45,279 nt of DNA from Omphalotus guepiniiformis (GCA_028554645.1 JAQOOI010000033.1:1-45279); one strand, 5' to 3'. Shown: positions 32,276-43,735, counted from the first letter of the stretch. Translations and numbers: made by a program. The notes: a model not told the origin generated them from the sequence alone.

Positions 32276-32915
32276 GCCTGTCGTCGTGGTACTGGACGAA
32301 GGAGGGATCAAAGCTGTGCTGTGGGAACTTTCGCCAACGACGCCGAGGCGAGTGCCGCGGTATGCCCAAATCGGCAGTGTTGCAGTTCTCAGTCGTGCGT
32401 CCGTGAATAAGGGTGGGTTTTCATTCACAAACAAGAACGGACAAACATCAAACTATGAATCCTCCGAGTCATACATCCACGTCGTACTGCCCCGTCTTTC
32501 CTTGCGCCTGTGCACTACAAATGTGCTTGGACACAAGTCACACATAGTACTCATCCGGATCTGGAAATACGAATATGGTGTTCTGCAGATCCTCATATCT
32601 GTGAGCGAGATGCGGGCACGCTGTACTATACTCCAAGCGTAACAATTAGCATCAAAAGTAAACGAAATTGAATAGGATTAATACGCACGATACACAGTGA
32701 GCAAGAACCCTCAAACTGTCTATCAGCTCCGGTTTACGAGGCCTCCCATCTGATGTGAGGGCAATGATTATTGAGGAGTGCCTCCAAAAGACAACGCCGT
32801 CTTCGGCTCGAGTGCAATGACCATTGCATGTATCAATTGGAAGCGGACCCGGACCGAAGCCGATGACCCAGAGGTATTCTGGTTCTCCGTCCACACTGGC
32901 CTGAGCGTAAATCTT
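32186..32915. repeat. Tandem duplication, copy 2 (contains part of the intact gene)
   Basis: The counterpart of 31135-31870, covering most of exon 2 and all of exon 3 of the 178-aa gene plus its 3' flank with the two hairpins. Confidence 0.8.
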
Positions 32916-33200
32916 TTGCGATGTCACTGGACCGGTATGCTGGAAATAGTGCGAGTTTATGAGTGCATCATAGAACGCTACATTCCACCCCATGGGGTGT
33001 TCGTCGACAATGAGAGGAAACGGGGATGCGTTCGTCGAGTCGTGAGCAAGATAAATCCCGTGGTAGAGTCGCTGATCAGGCTAACATAACAAACAACAGG
33101 TAAGTCACGCAACGACAGTGTTAGGATTCAACAACAGACATACCCGTATCAAGAGCTCCAAATCATGATCAATCTGACGGTCGACACTTGCTCGGTCCAT
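32538..33200 (-). CDS. Hypothetical protein C (178 aa)
   Basis: Not recognised. Three exons (33200-33144, 33080-32689, 32625-32538) join in phase over introns of 63 nt each to give 178 aa. It starts MDRASVDRQIDHDLELLIR and ends FPDPDEYYV. The middle has a compact globular look (YHGIYLAHDSTNASPFPLIV, LWVIGFGPGPLP, VVFWRHSSIIIAL) and a few cysteines (DTCNGHC), with no membrane segment or known motif. The exon-3 join is favoured because it yields LAHCVSTACPHLAHRYEDL in place of an early, hydrophobic read-through. It lies between the protein A and protein B genes on the same strand, beside a decayed copy of itself. It may be a partner of the two larger proteins; that is inference from position only. 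Confidence 0.6.
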
Positions 33201-33388
33201 GTGGATTGTACTGAACGCATTTTGAGATGGCTTTTTAAGTCAGACCGTTCTGTGGCTGAAGGCGGAAATTACCTGTTTTGATATGGCTAAAAAAAGTGGC
33301 GCAGGTAACAGCATGTAAAGAAGCCGAATTATATGAATTGCAGCGTTGTACAGACGTGAAGTGCGTAAGAATAGGTACAGTGCTTGAT

Positions 33389-36080
33389 CTAAGAATCCAC
33401 ATCCATGGGCTCCTCCTCATCCGAGTCATCCTCATCCTCCCATGTCGGTTTCTTTCGGCACAAGATCCGCGGAGCAGGGCCGGTAGTACCACGAGGAAGG
33501 CGCTCAAAGCCTTTCACCTTCTGTTGCGTACTCCACAATTTATCGGAGCACGCATGAGGTATCCAATATAGCTGGAACACCCTTCTGCGAAGCTCGCTCC
33601 GTAGAGCAGCTGCTGTCTTCCGTTTCATCCCCGACGTAAGTTCCTTCCAGTTCCTATAGTACGTGCACTGCGTGTAGTTTTGAATCTTCAAAGATGCCTC
33701 ATGGCCCTTGAGGGGGAACAGGTGATTGAACGCAAGTTCGTAATCTCCTTTGGACGCAACTTTCCATCTACACGCTGTCCAGTTGTCTGACAACGTAAGA
33801 TTCATGTAAAGGTCTTCTGTAACTGTGACGCGTTGGCCTGGGGGTATTTTCAGGTAACCCGATCCACCTTTCGGTGATGGTGACTTCACAGCAAGATCAA
33901 TCAGGAACTGCCTCCACAATTGAGACGCCACTTCATCGATGTTACCGCTGACACTCGGCACACTTTCGCGTTCCCCCGACTCGTCCTCCATATCTGACCC
34001 CTCCACTCTAAGCGGCGGAGGAAGCGCATGCCCTTTCGAGGCCAGATCGAACGTGATGCTTGGTGAGTCGGACTCGCCAGCGATAGGAATGAAAGTCGGA
34101 GTTCTTCTGCTTTTGTTCGACACGAGCCGGTGAGGGTGAACTGTATCTCGAGGAAGCAGTCCCTTAGGATCGAACTTGTAGCGTATATCTTCCCTCGTAG
34201 CATTGAATAGATAACGGAAATCCTCATCGGGGAGCCAGGCATCAGGGGCTACCCGCATTCTTGGCACATCGAATTCTACCACAATACGACGGAGAAATAT
34301 TGCCCCGTACGGATTATATGGAAGTACGGGATTGACATCGTCACCTGAGAACTCATCGTCATCGTCATCGTATCCCGCCGCCGAAGTGAACAACACCGTA
34401 TTGAGATCTATCTCAAATGCATCGGTGAGAGGAAGGACTGTCCGCATAAGGCTTCTTGCCGCGGATCCATCGTCGGGACGAGCATGAAGGCCATTCAGCA
34501 GCCAAACACATGCGGCCGTTAGGTAGAGTGCCTCGTTGATGACGCGCTTGCGAGGGTCACTGAGTGCTTGCTGCATTAGGACACGACTGATGGCTTCAAC
34601 ACGGTACGACCTGAAATTCCTACACACAGGTTAGCCCAAGTTCGTTGTCGATCATTACTAGCAAAGACTTACCACCACACTGATCGTCGGAAAGATAACA
34701 AAGAACCAAGGACAACATTGCGTGATACCTTCAGGAGAACCTCTGTGGCATATTTGAAAGGAACTCGGATTTCGATGCGAGCGTTGGATGCACTATCAGT
34801 GATGGCATTCTTATACAGATTGAATAGCCCCTCAACGAAGGCAGGGGGTTGGGTAGAGCCCATAGCCGAGGCAATATCAATCGCCTTCCCGTGATGTTGT
34901 CCGTCCGGATTGTAAGTGAGTGCCTTGTCCGTGGTGTACATCTGTAGATATGCGGCCTCGTATTGTCCTCTCCCGTGAGTCCCGGGCTCAATCCTACACC
35001 CAGACACAGCCATGAGATGACTGACGATGTCGCGGGAATATTTCGAGCTACCCAATGACGTGATGCGGCTAGCATCACGGTCAGGGATATTCAGGACTTC
35101 ACGCACCATGTGGAAATGCGATGAAGTCATCCACTGGAGGCACCGTTCGTCTTCGCTGCAGTACTCGACTCCAACGTCAATCCACCAGTTTCCATTCCGT
35201 AACGCTTCCTCAGGTATCTTCGCTTCCTCCATGTAGGCTCGTAGACTCTCCTCGGCTGCTCGACGCCTCATGGTGTGTTTGGTCCCGAGCTTCGTGCCGC
35301 GGATAGTATGAGTGAAAAAGAAATCTTGTGCCCACAAGACATCAAACTCCGCCAGCTTAAAACGAAGTTTGGCTGCGAGTTCGGGAACTACCCAGTCCGG
35401 GATCATCTTCGTTTGATAGGCCATATGGCCTGATCTCTTCCTGGCGCGAAAGATCTCGTCGCGATATGTGGCAGGCCAGTCGCCCTTGTCGTGTGGAAGC
35501 AGTTCTGCGATAGCGGGGCGAAGACCTTTCTCATAGAAAGCGACTCTCTGATCAGCCGAGAGCTGTGGTCGGAGAGAGCCCTCACCCGCCAGAGTCGGGA
35601 AGAAGATATGGATTTGGTGTCGCATTCCCCAACTTCCGATTTGAAAGTTTGGTATACGATGCAGCGCTACATGCTTGTGACCCTAATTGAAGTTAGCTAT
35701 ATGAAGAAGTCTCGAATTATGACGATGGTACTCACATTCCTTTGCCGCACTGGGTACGTTAAGTGAATGCTCGTTTTTAGGACTTCCGCCGGGTTGGGGA
35801 TTGGAGCGATGTTGACTGTACCCTGGACAAGGATGTCATTGGTGATTCCAATGACAGAGTCATAGTCTCGAGTGACGGAGATGCCAGGATTCTGGCCAGT
35901 TTGGAAAGCGTTCCGCGTAGGGTCGATGACAGCCTGGTGCCCTAAACCCACATGTTCTCCGGTAAGGAGAAAGCGCTGGAACTGGACATTGTCCTCTTCA
36001 TCAAGCTCTTTCGCCGCACGTATGTAGTCTCGAAGGGAGTACGCTTTCGGGGGTAGTGTAGAATACAAGTTTGGGAACAT
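33389..36080 (-). CDS. Large hypothetical protein B (861 aa)
   Basis: Three exons (36080-35736, 35682-34673, 34619-33389) join in phase over introns of 52-53 nt and give 861 aa from MFPNLYSTLPPKAY. No named domain recognised. Conserved-looking blocks are WWIDVGVEY with LQWMTSSHFHMV, ITSLGSSKYSRDIVSHL, AYLQMYTTDKALTYNPDG, ARIEIRVPF with a Trp pair at the exon 2/3 join, then NPYGAIFLRRIVVEF. The C-terminal third has an acidic tail (EDEDDSDEEEP). I associate this layout with long, unannotated, repeated proteins in mushroom genomes, from memory. No DDE triad, HUH motif or recombinase signature is evident, but a diverged catalytic domain cannot be excluded by eye. It is transcribed away from the helicase, with the large inverted repeat between the two starts. 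Confidence 0.75.
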
Positions 36081-36516
36081 TGTAGATGGCGGGTTGGCAC
36101 AAAATTCAAGTAATACGAATGTTACGAGTGCAGAGTTCCAATGGAAAAATTGGGCAGGTGTACTTTTTGAGCGAAGACTGGTCATTTTATAGTACTTATC
36201 GCAACAACAATCGTACAGAGTTATCAAATGAAAATAGTTCTATCGTGACTTGAGTACAAAGGAACTTCCACCGATAACGAGGATGCACTGAGGACGAGAT
36301 TGGCGTGAGGAATGTAAGCGAGCTTCGAGTTACACGATTAGAAGATTGTACTCACAAGTAAGGATATCCGTCGACGACGTAAAGAAAAACAACAAAACCC
36401 CCCCTTCTAACCCAGGAAAGTAACCCAGGAAAGGATCCGTCCAGGAAGGATGCACAGAGGGTGCGTGTACCGTCGTGTATAGAGGAGCTTGTTGCATGGC
36501 ATCGTGCCCGGAGATG
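36081..36516. promoter_or_regulatory. Upstream region of protein B gene with a partial repeat unit
   Basis: 36430-36516 repeats a part of the inverted-repeat arm in direct orientation: GGATCCGTCCAGGAAGGATG to GTGCCCGGAGATG, as at 36781-36866. CCGTCGACGACG, a relative of the array core, lies at about 36368. The rest should hold the promoter of the protein B gene. Confidence 0.5.
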
Positions 36517-36958
36517 TAAATGAAAAGAAGCTTGAAGGAAAGGAAGTAGGCCTGGAAAGAGACGTAAGTTCAAATGATAAGTATGCATGCATGGGGAAGG
36601 ACTGTACAAGGATCCGTCCAGGAAGGATGAACAGAGGGTGCGTGTATCCATCGTGTATAGAAGAGCTTATTGGCGTTGTATACGATGAATGAAGAAGGGA
36701 GCTTGAAGAAAAGGAAGTAGGCCTGGAAAGAGACGTAAGTCCAAATGATAAGTATGCATGCATGGGGAAGGACCGTACAAGGATCCGTCCAGGAAGGATG
36801 CACAGAGGGTGCGTGTACCGTCGTGTATAGAGGAGCTTGTTGCATGGCATCGTGCCCGGAGATGAATTCCAAGCAGGACAAGAGCGGCGCGAGGATAGTT
36901 GGTTGAGTTAGTTAGTTATAGTTATAGTGCCTAGGCGTGTTTGATCGATCACCCGTGT

Positions 36959-37536
36959 CGAGAGTGAACTCTCGCCAGGGGTTAGGGAAGGGGTAAGACC
37001 CGTGTCGAGAGTAAACTCTCGACAAGGGCACTGACGGAGGAGGTAGCCACGATGAAGGGTGAGAGGGACTCCGAGGTCAAACGCCGAAGTCAGTTTAAGA
37101 CTCCGCTTGAAATAGAAGATTAGATTAAGATGATCGCGCTTCTAATCATCGTATGGAAGCCTCAGCCAAATAGATGCAAGCCAGCGATCATCTCTTCATC
37201 TAATCTTTATATCGAAGCCTCAGCCAAACAGATGCAAGCCAGCGATCATCTCTTCATCTAATCTTTATATCGAAGCCTCAGCCAAACAGATGCAAGCCAG
37301 CGATCATCTCTTCATCTAATCTTTATATCGAAGCCTCAGCCAAACAGATGCAAGCCAGCGCTCATCTTAATCTAATCTTCTATTTCAAGCGGAGTCTTAA
37401 ACTGACTTCGGCGTTTGACCTCGGAGTCCCTCTCACCCTTCATCGTGGCTACCTCCTCCGTCAGTGCCCTTGTCGAGAGTTTACTCTCGACACGGGTCTT
37501 ACCCCTTCCCTAACCCCTGGCGAGAGTTCACTCTCG
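36959..37536. promoter_or_regulatory. Paired CGAGAGT/ACTCTCG palindromes in both arms
   Basis: Left arm: CGAGAGT-GA-ACTCTCG at 36959-36974 and GTCGAGAGT-AA-ACTCTCGAC at 37004-37023, separated by a G-rich AGGGGTTAGGGAAGGGG. The right arm has the mirror copies at about 37472-37491 and 37521-37536. Their symmetry suits binding by a dimeric protein; which one is unknown. Confidence 0.55.
37157..37361. repeat. 58-bp tandem repeats in the spacer
   Basis: Four starts of AAGCCTCAGCCAAACAGATG at 37157, 37215, 37273 and 37331, spaced exactly 58 bp. The last copy is cut by the right arm, and the first copy carries one change (AAATAG). Confidence 0.93.
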
Positions 37537-38356
37537 ACACGGGTGATCGATCAAACACGCCTAGGCACTATAACTATAACTAACTAACTCAACCAACTAT
37601 CCTCGCGCCGCTCTTGTCCTGCTTGGAATTCATCTCCGGGCACGATGCCATGCAACAAGCTCCTCTATACACGACGGTACACGCACCCTCTGTGCATCCT
37701 TCCTGGACGGATCCTTGTACGGTCCTTCCCCATGCATGCATACTTATCATTTGGACTTACGTCTCTTTCCAGGCCTACTTCCTTTTCTTCAAGCTCCCTT
37801 CTTCATTCATCGTATACAACGTCAATAAGCTCTTCTATACACGATGGATACACGCACCCTCTGTTCATCCTTCCTGGACGGATCCTTGTACAGTCCTTCC
37901 CCATGCATGCATACTTATCATTTGAACTTACGTCTCTTTCCAGGCCTACTTCCTTTCCTTCAAGCTTCTTTTCATTTATCGTAGACAGGATCGTATCGTT
38001 ATCGTTAGTTCTTTCCCAGCACGGGTGAGAATCCGACTAACCTTTCGTGCCCCAGATTAGCTCCGCTCCGTTCAAATTTGTCGCCATCTTGTTTTTCTTT
38101 ACGTCGTCGACGAAGGTTAATGAGGCGGTGGGGTTGAATGGATGTCATGTGAAGCTTGCTGGCCTTGTCTCCAGAATGTCGTCTTGGACGAAGTTCTCTG
38201 TACAAGTGCCGCAGCTGGTTGCTCAATATTTTCTGACGAGCACCCGCTACAAAATCTGTTTACTATAAATTCAACTCGTTACCCCCAGGAGATATCCGTA
38301 TCGCTACTCTCCTGTACACTTTACTTTTCAAATATCATCCAAACTCTCTTGTCGTT

Positions 38357-41300
38357 ATGCCCAGTCATACCGCCGCTAGTGCACTCGTGAAACTCTTTTT
38401 CTTGACACAAGGATGCGAACACCCCTGGGACTGGCCTGTTTGGCAGGAGCTCACTGGTGTGAAGCACGGGCTTTTTCCTGCGGACGACAGCTTGCTTCCA
38501 GCAGGTTGGACCCGGGAGGACGCCAACGACGTCAACGCTTACTTCCTCATGTACAACAAGATTGACACGGAGGAAAAGAAACACAAGTTCGCTACCAGCA
38601 CCCGAGGAGCGAATATACCTGGTCGGAACAAGTGGAACAAGTGGATCACTCGGTGTTGGGGGAAGTGGGGTGTCCACAACATCGTTGTCGAATGCCTTCA
38701 GAAACACGGCGTCCATCCGATGCAGCAGCTTGTTGACGATCCCGACGTAGAGGGGGAGTATTTCGGTGCTGAGCAATATATTCCAATCGCCCTCGAGAGC
38801 ATTGCGATGGCTCTATTCGGCGTCGAGGCATTTGGTAGCGGTGAACGCCTGCGTCTTTCGTATGCGCTTCGGAAAGCGTTGACGATCATTGTTCAACGTT
38901 CCTGGGCCCGCATTCGCAAGCATATGGTGCTCGACAAGTCCCGGCTTGCGAAGATCAAGGAAGCTGCTATTAAAGCCTTCGAAGGTAAATTGTTCCCGCA
39001 CAATTCGTGGACTACCTTGAACTAAACGTCGCTACAGCTCTCAACGAAGGAAACCCGACAAAGGCGAAAATCATTCGTACTATTCGCGCAGTCGCTAAAT
39101 GGAACGATATTGCGCAAGTTTACGACACTGACGAGAACAAATCGACGGCGTCGGACATGCTCTCCGAGCTCAATGAGATATTGGCTGCCCTAGGAGCCAA
39201 AGTCACGAAGCCGAAACCTATCAAGGGTAAACGTGCGTGCCTGCCTATCATTGATTTTTTTTCTCTTAGACTGACATTCTCCTAGGAATTTGCAAAGCGA
39301 ATATGAAGATTTTCGAAAGCCTTGCAACGCCTGCAGATTTGTTAGAGCTGCTGGGCATCTATCGCGAGTACTTTTCCTCCAGCGTCGACGACACCGGACC
39401 CATCATGTCGCAAATCTCGAATCTCTCTGTTCAACTAAGTGATGTTGTAGCCGGAGATTTGGGCATGGAGATGGAGGGCAAAATTCCTCCCGACGACCTT
39501 GCTCGGAGCCTCGGCTTCATTCGCAACAATCTTCCCCATCAATTCAATTCCTTCCGTCACAAAACCGGCAGTGTGTCCCCATGGGAGAACCCAGAATTGT
39601 TTAAAACTGGCCAGTCTGATGCCGTCGCCCCTCTCGCGCTTCATTGGCATCAACTTGCGGGCATCCACTCCATCATACGAAGCGTGTTCAATACCATGCC
39701 TTCTCTCGACCACTGCAATGGGATGCTCGTGTGTGACGAAGTTGGTCTTGGAAAGACCGCCTTATGCATTTCGACCATAGCTTTCTTGAACCAAGCTGTC
39801 ATTCTTCAGCAGCACAAGCAACCACTTCCCCCGATTCTTCGTAAGTACAGATGACGTTATTCTGCATTTTGTTCTCATATTTTCTGTCAGAAAACTTCAA
39901 GTATCTCAAAGGACGCGAGCACATTGAATCTCTTCCACATCTTATCATCACTCCTGGTACTCTTCGAGCACAGTGGGTGCGTGAACTCAGAACCCTCCTT
40001 CTCCCCAAAAGTGTGGACATCTTTGTCTACGATTGTCCTCGCAGTGGTAATGCGGAGTTCTGGAGTCCAGAGGGACCGTTCCAATCGTCGAAACATTCAC
40101 CCTCAAATAAGATAATTGTCACTACACATTCGGTAAGCATGTTCATATTCTAATGAAACCGCCAGTTGACTGACTACAACTCTACAGGCTCTTCAAAATG
40201 AGTTTCTATGGGGGCATAAGTCTTCGACTAGTGGCTCGGTCCGAGCCCAACGTCCGTGGGAGCTCCCTGAACAGACTCGACCCGTTGATGGGACAATATT
40301 CAACCAAAACTTCTTGTCAGTGACGATAGACGAAGTTCACGAGATGAGAAATATTGGTGTCAAACACTACGCAGCTTTGCGTATCCTAGAGCAGGCTGAG
40401 GTGAGGCTTGTGCTCACGGGCACGCCTCTTTTGACTTCTCCAAAAGTAAGGATAATATTCTGGTGTTCCATAAGAGAAAACGAGTTCATCTTGTTTCCAT
40501 AGGATCTCGTAGCCATGGGACGGCTTGTCGGGGTCAAGCATTTCTTCACCGATCTCGCTGTCCAAGAAGCAAAGGAAGACACCGCTGCTGTCCGACGTGC
40601 GAAGAAATTAGATGACGACGGTCTATCTCTCCAAACGGAGCAGATCAAATCCGTTCGACGAATACATCACCAATTTCTTGGTCACGTTCTGAGACGTACC
40701 ACGGAGAGTGTCAACTGGGAAGGCAAAACTCTCCTCGATCTCCCTCCTCATAAAGATATTGTGGGAGTGCTCACTTTGACTGAGAGGGAGTCTGCAATCA
40801 TCGCCGAGATAGCCAAAGAAGCCAGGGAGAAGTGAGTACTGTCGTTGTGGCTCACTGACATTGTTCTGATAGAACTTATTTAGCGTCGCATCTGCAAATG
40901 ACTCTGGACGGTTCATGACTAGGGTACGGTTCCTATGCGCTCTGGTACTTTGTATTAACCCTAACACTTCTTGGCGCAGAAATTCTATATGGAGTATCGC
41001 AACGCCGTAGGGTACGCAAAGACTGATCCAGACGAGCCGAATCCTACTTTCAAGTCCCTTAAGGAATGGGAGCCTTTAAAATCCACCAAGATGGACACCT
41101 GTGCGAAAATATGCCGACACTATCTTGCCTGCGACCAAGTTCCAGATGTTGACTTTGTCGATGGAACACCAATCTTCCCACCGATCCCTCGTTTCGACCC
41201 TAAGCTCGGGCACACGCGGAACCGGAGAGTGCTCATCTTCTCCGAGTTTCCGTCGAGGACGCCTCTTCTTAGAAACGTAAGGCTGCTTTGCATGTCTTCA

Positions 41301-41961
41301 GGCTCGGTTTCACTGACTCTGCTTCAAGGTTTTGGAGTTATACAATGTTCAAAGTCTATCAATCGACGGATCGATGTCATACGAAAAGCGTGATAAGATA
41401 GTGGCCGACTTCCACGTTGACGTTAGCCCAAGAGTCTTTATCTTCTCTAGTGTTGGCTCTGCTGGGCTGAACCTCTCCATCGCTGACGTTGTGATTTTCT
41501 TCGTGAGTGTTCTGAAAACTCAAAATCCTCCGGTTTTAACTTCGCATCAGGACCAGCCGTGGAGCGCTCAAGATGAACGTCAAATTCGTGGACGTGCGCA
41601 CCGTCAGCCGCAGAAATCGGTCGTCAAGTGTATCTATCTGTTGGCAGGTGATTCATCCGACATTTTGATGAGCAACATGGCTCGGGGTAAGGCAGATATG
41701 TTAGAAGCTTTCGTAAACAAAGATTTGGGTCGCGGTAGGTTTTCAGCATGGCGATTTGTGTGGTCCTTTTGTTGACACGTATATCCAGAGCTTCATGACC
41801 TCCTAAGTGGCAAAGCTCTAGATGAGTCTGGGGATGCATCCGATTGTGCAGAGTCCGAAAAAGAGAAAGACGAACGTTGTAGGGGGAAAACGAAGAAGGC
41901 AAGTCAAGAAGCCCCGAGACTCTCAGAAAGGAAAGGTCAAAGGCTCTCGCAAACGCGCTGA
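38357..41961 (+). CDS. SNF2-family helicase/ATPase
   Basis: Eleven exons (38357-38984, 39038-39226, 39286-39840, 39891-40132, 40188-40445, 40503-40831, 40884-40923, 40980-41276, 41329-41502, 41551-41734, 41789-41961) join in phase, giving about 1,022 aa. Motifs in order: CDEVGLGKTALC (Walker A; SNF2 usually has DEMGLGKT), LIITPGTLRAQW (Ia), VTIDEVHEMRN (Walker B as DEVH), VLTGTPL (III), VFIFSSVGSAGLNL (V) and QIRGRAHRQPQ (VI). The N-terminal ~330 residues are unlike known SNF2 accessory domains I recall. SNF2 ATPases move or remodel protein-DNA complexes in the nucleus. The tail is basic in both frames, and one alternative frame has SPKKRK, so the C-terminus may continue. The start MPSHTAASALVK lies about 380 bp right of the inverted repeat. 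Confidence 0.88.
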
Positions 41962-43735
41962 CCCTCCTGAAGACACCGCTCCGAAAGACGACACGGAGGT
42001 GATTGGTGCCCAACTGCAGAAGGAAAATGGTCATCAACGATGCCGGACGTTTCGCTAGGGTCGATTGATTACGACGGCGACATGAGACATGTCCGTTTGG
42101 TGCCTCAACCGACCCCGACACTGATGGTGTACATCCTTCAGGACGGCGATGTGGACATGCCTTTTGGCACTTCAAACCGATCCCGAAACTGACGGGACCC
42201 ATCCTTCAGATGTTGAAGGTCTCAGTCTCCCTGAAGGTAAGTGTCCCGATTTCATTCAGTTATATGTCGCTGATCTTTTCTCTAGATGAGGGTAGATCTA
42301 CGTCGGATAGTGATGTTATGAGTATGAGGATGCGGGTGCCCATAGATGGTGAGGTTGAAATCTATGTTTCCTTGTGCTATGCTAATATGATGACATAGAT
42401 GGCGACGTGGACGACGATATTTTCTGTGCTCCACCATCCAATCGTGCGGGTGGCAAGGCTTTGAACCAGGGAGACCCAGGGTCTCAAAGCTCTGATTCAA
42501 ACAACGACGCCCCAGACCCTAAGCGCCCCAGAGCAGGAACTATTTCAACAGAGGAGCGAAGTCGTCGCAACGAAGCTGTGTCAAGGACGGGTGAACTTTT
42601 CTGTGTCTAAATCATGACGTCTGGGCTACAACTTCTCTTCACAGATGCGAACAATTTTTTCAACCCTCCCCGCCAATCCAAAGAGAGGTCCGTCAACGAC
42701 GGAAGGAGAAAAGGCTGGGCAGGACACGGCCAACGAACAATTGTTGGCACCTTTTCCGTCTGTACCCAATTGAGACTTAAATTGCAACAATTTTTTACAG
42801 ACACGGGACCACGCTGCTCGCTCGTCTACCGAAATCTACTACAACCCGTCGAAGAATGGGAACACCTTTGTCGGTCCCGGTCCACATGTTTCATTTTTGA
42901 CCAATATGAAGTGCGTACGAGGGAACGGGGAATTTTTGGAAGATAATGAAAACGCGTTGCGGGCAAAACAAGGTGTGTACCGAGAGTTAGCTACCTTTTT
43001 TCTATGCTGAAGCTTTTCTATGTAGATAAAGATGCTTTGCGAGAGATGCCCTGGGCCACGCAATCACAGGGTAGAATGCCTTCTCTGGGCGCACGAAACC
43101 GCCTTCCTCCTTGCGACTCAAGCACATTCTTCTGGGCGTTGAAAGAGTAGTTTCAGTTATTAGCAAACGCTGTGAATGTCCTGCTGAAATATGCGTTGCA
43201 GATAAACCTCAAATCACGCAGAAACAACCCATTTTTCACGCCACGAGATTAGCCAGTCGCAGCCAGCGGCTTCGTCTCAAGCTCCGTCACGCAACGCAAA
43301 CCCCTTTGCCCGCCGCGACACTAGCCAGTCACAGCCCGCGGCTTCGCCTCAAGCTCATGTAGCGCAACGCAACCCCTTTGCCCGCCACGAGACTAGCCGG
43401 TCACAGCCCTTGGTTGTCTCAAGCATCAGAGTCGGTCGAGCTCTCAAGCTGTCCCTAGGCCTCTTGCCTCATCTTCAGTTTCCAGCACCTAACAAAGGTA
43501 TGAAAAAGCCAACCAACTTCAATTTGAATATGAATGCTCATAGAGCTGATGATTTCGTAGCTTCCATTCCATCGAATCTTGTTTTAATTTTTTTTGTTTT
43601 TTTTTTGTTTTTTTTGTGTTTTTTATCGGATATTATAAAGATCTAGCACCAGAACACCGTCGGGCGGGGGTAGGCTCGAAGATGAGGACGAGGATATTTC
43701 ACCACTTAGCCATGTCTTGAAAACCGCCTTGTGAG
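41962..43735 (+). CDS. Probable further exons of the helicase tail, or a separate small gene
   Basis: Several short coding-like pieces on the plus strand sit between donor and acceptor signals: DDDIFCAPPSNRAGG with PKRPRAG (about 42400-42595), EIYYNPSKNGN with GPGPHVSFLTNMK (about 42800-42910), DKDALREMPWATQSQG (about 43025), and RLEDEDEDISPLSHVL ending at about 43733. All are low-complexity, rich in Ser, Arg, Gln and acidic residues, as expected of a disordered C-terminal extension. I could not link them to the helicase exons in one frame. 43220-43420 holds three units of about 72 bp (24 codons, NPFARRDTSQSQPAAS-like); the first unit is out of frame with the next two. Confidence 0.4.

Larger units (their letters stand above)
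36517..37978. repeat. 1,462-bp inverted repeat with 617-bp arms
   Basis: Left arm 36517-37133 and right arm 37362-37978 are reverse complements with no length change: paired positions always sum to 74495. I saw a single mismatch (near 36677, GGCGTTG against GACGTTG). The 228-bp spacer is 37134-37361. Each arm contains a direct repeat of about 171 bp with GGATCCGTCCAGGAAGGAT. Matching open frames in the two arms (36570-36881 minus, 37614-37925 plus) are by-products of the symmetry and not convincing genes. Confidence 0.95.

Noticed and set aside
28008..36080. KDZ, CACTA, Helitron or Starship-type transposase among proteins A and B
   Set aside because: I found no CxC cluster, DDE triad, HUH/helicase fusion or tyrosine-recombinase motif. 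A diverged domain cannot be excluded, but the call is not supported.
36570..36881. Two matching ~100-aa frames, one in each arm of the inverted repeat
   Set aside because: They arise from the symmetry of the arms, are made of a direct repeat translated twice, and have no family features.
36517..37978. Simple insertion of a foldback element with target-site duplication
   Set aside because: No matching short direct repeat flanks the arms, and the left arm continues into a further direct partial unit.
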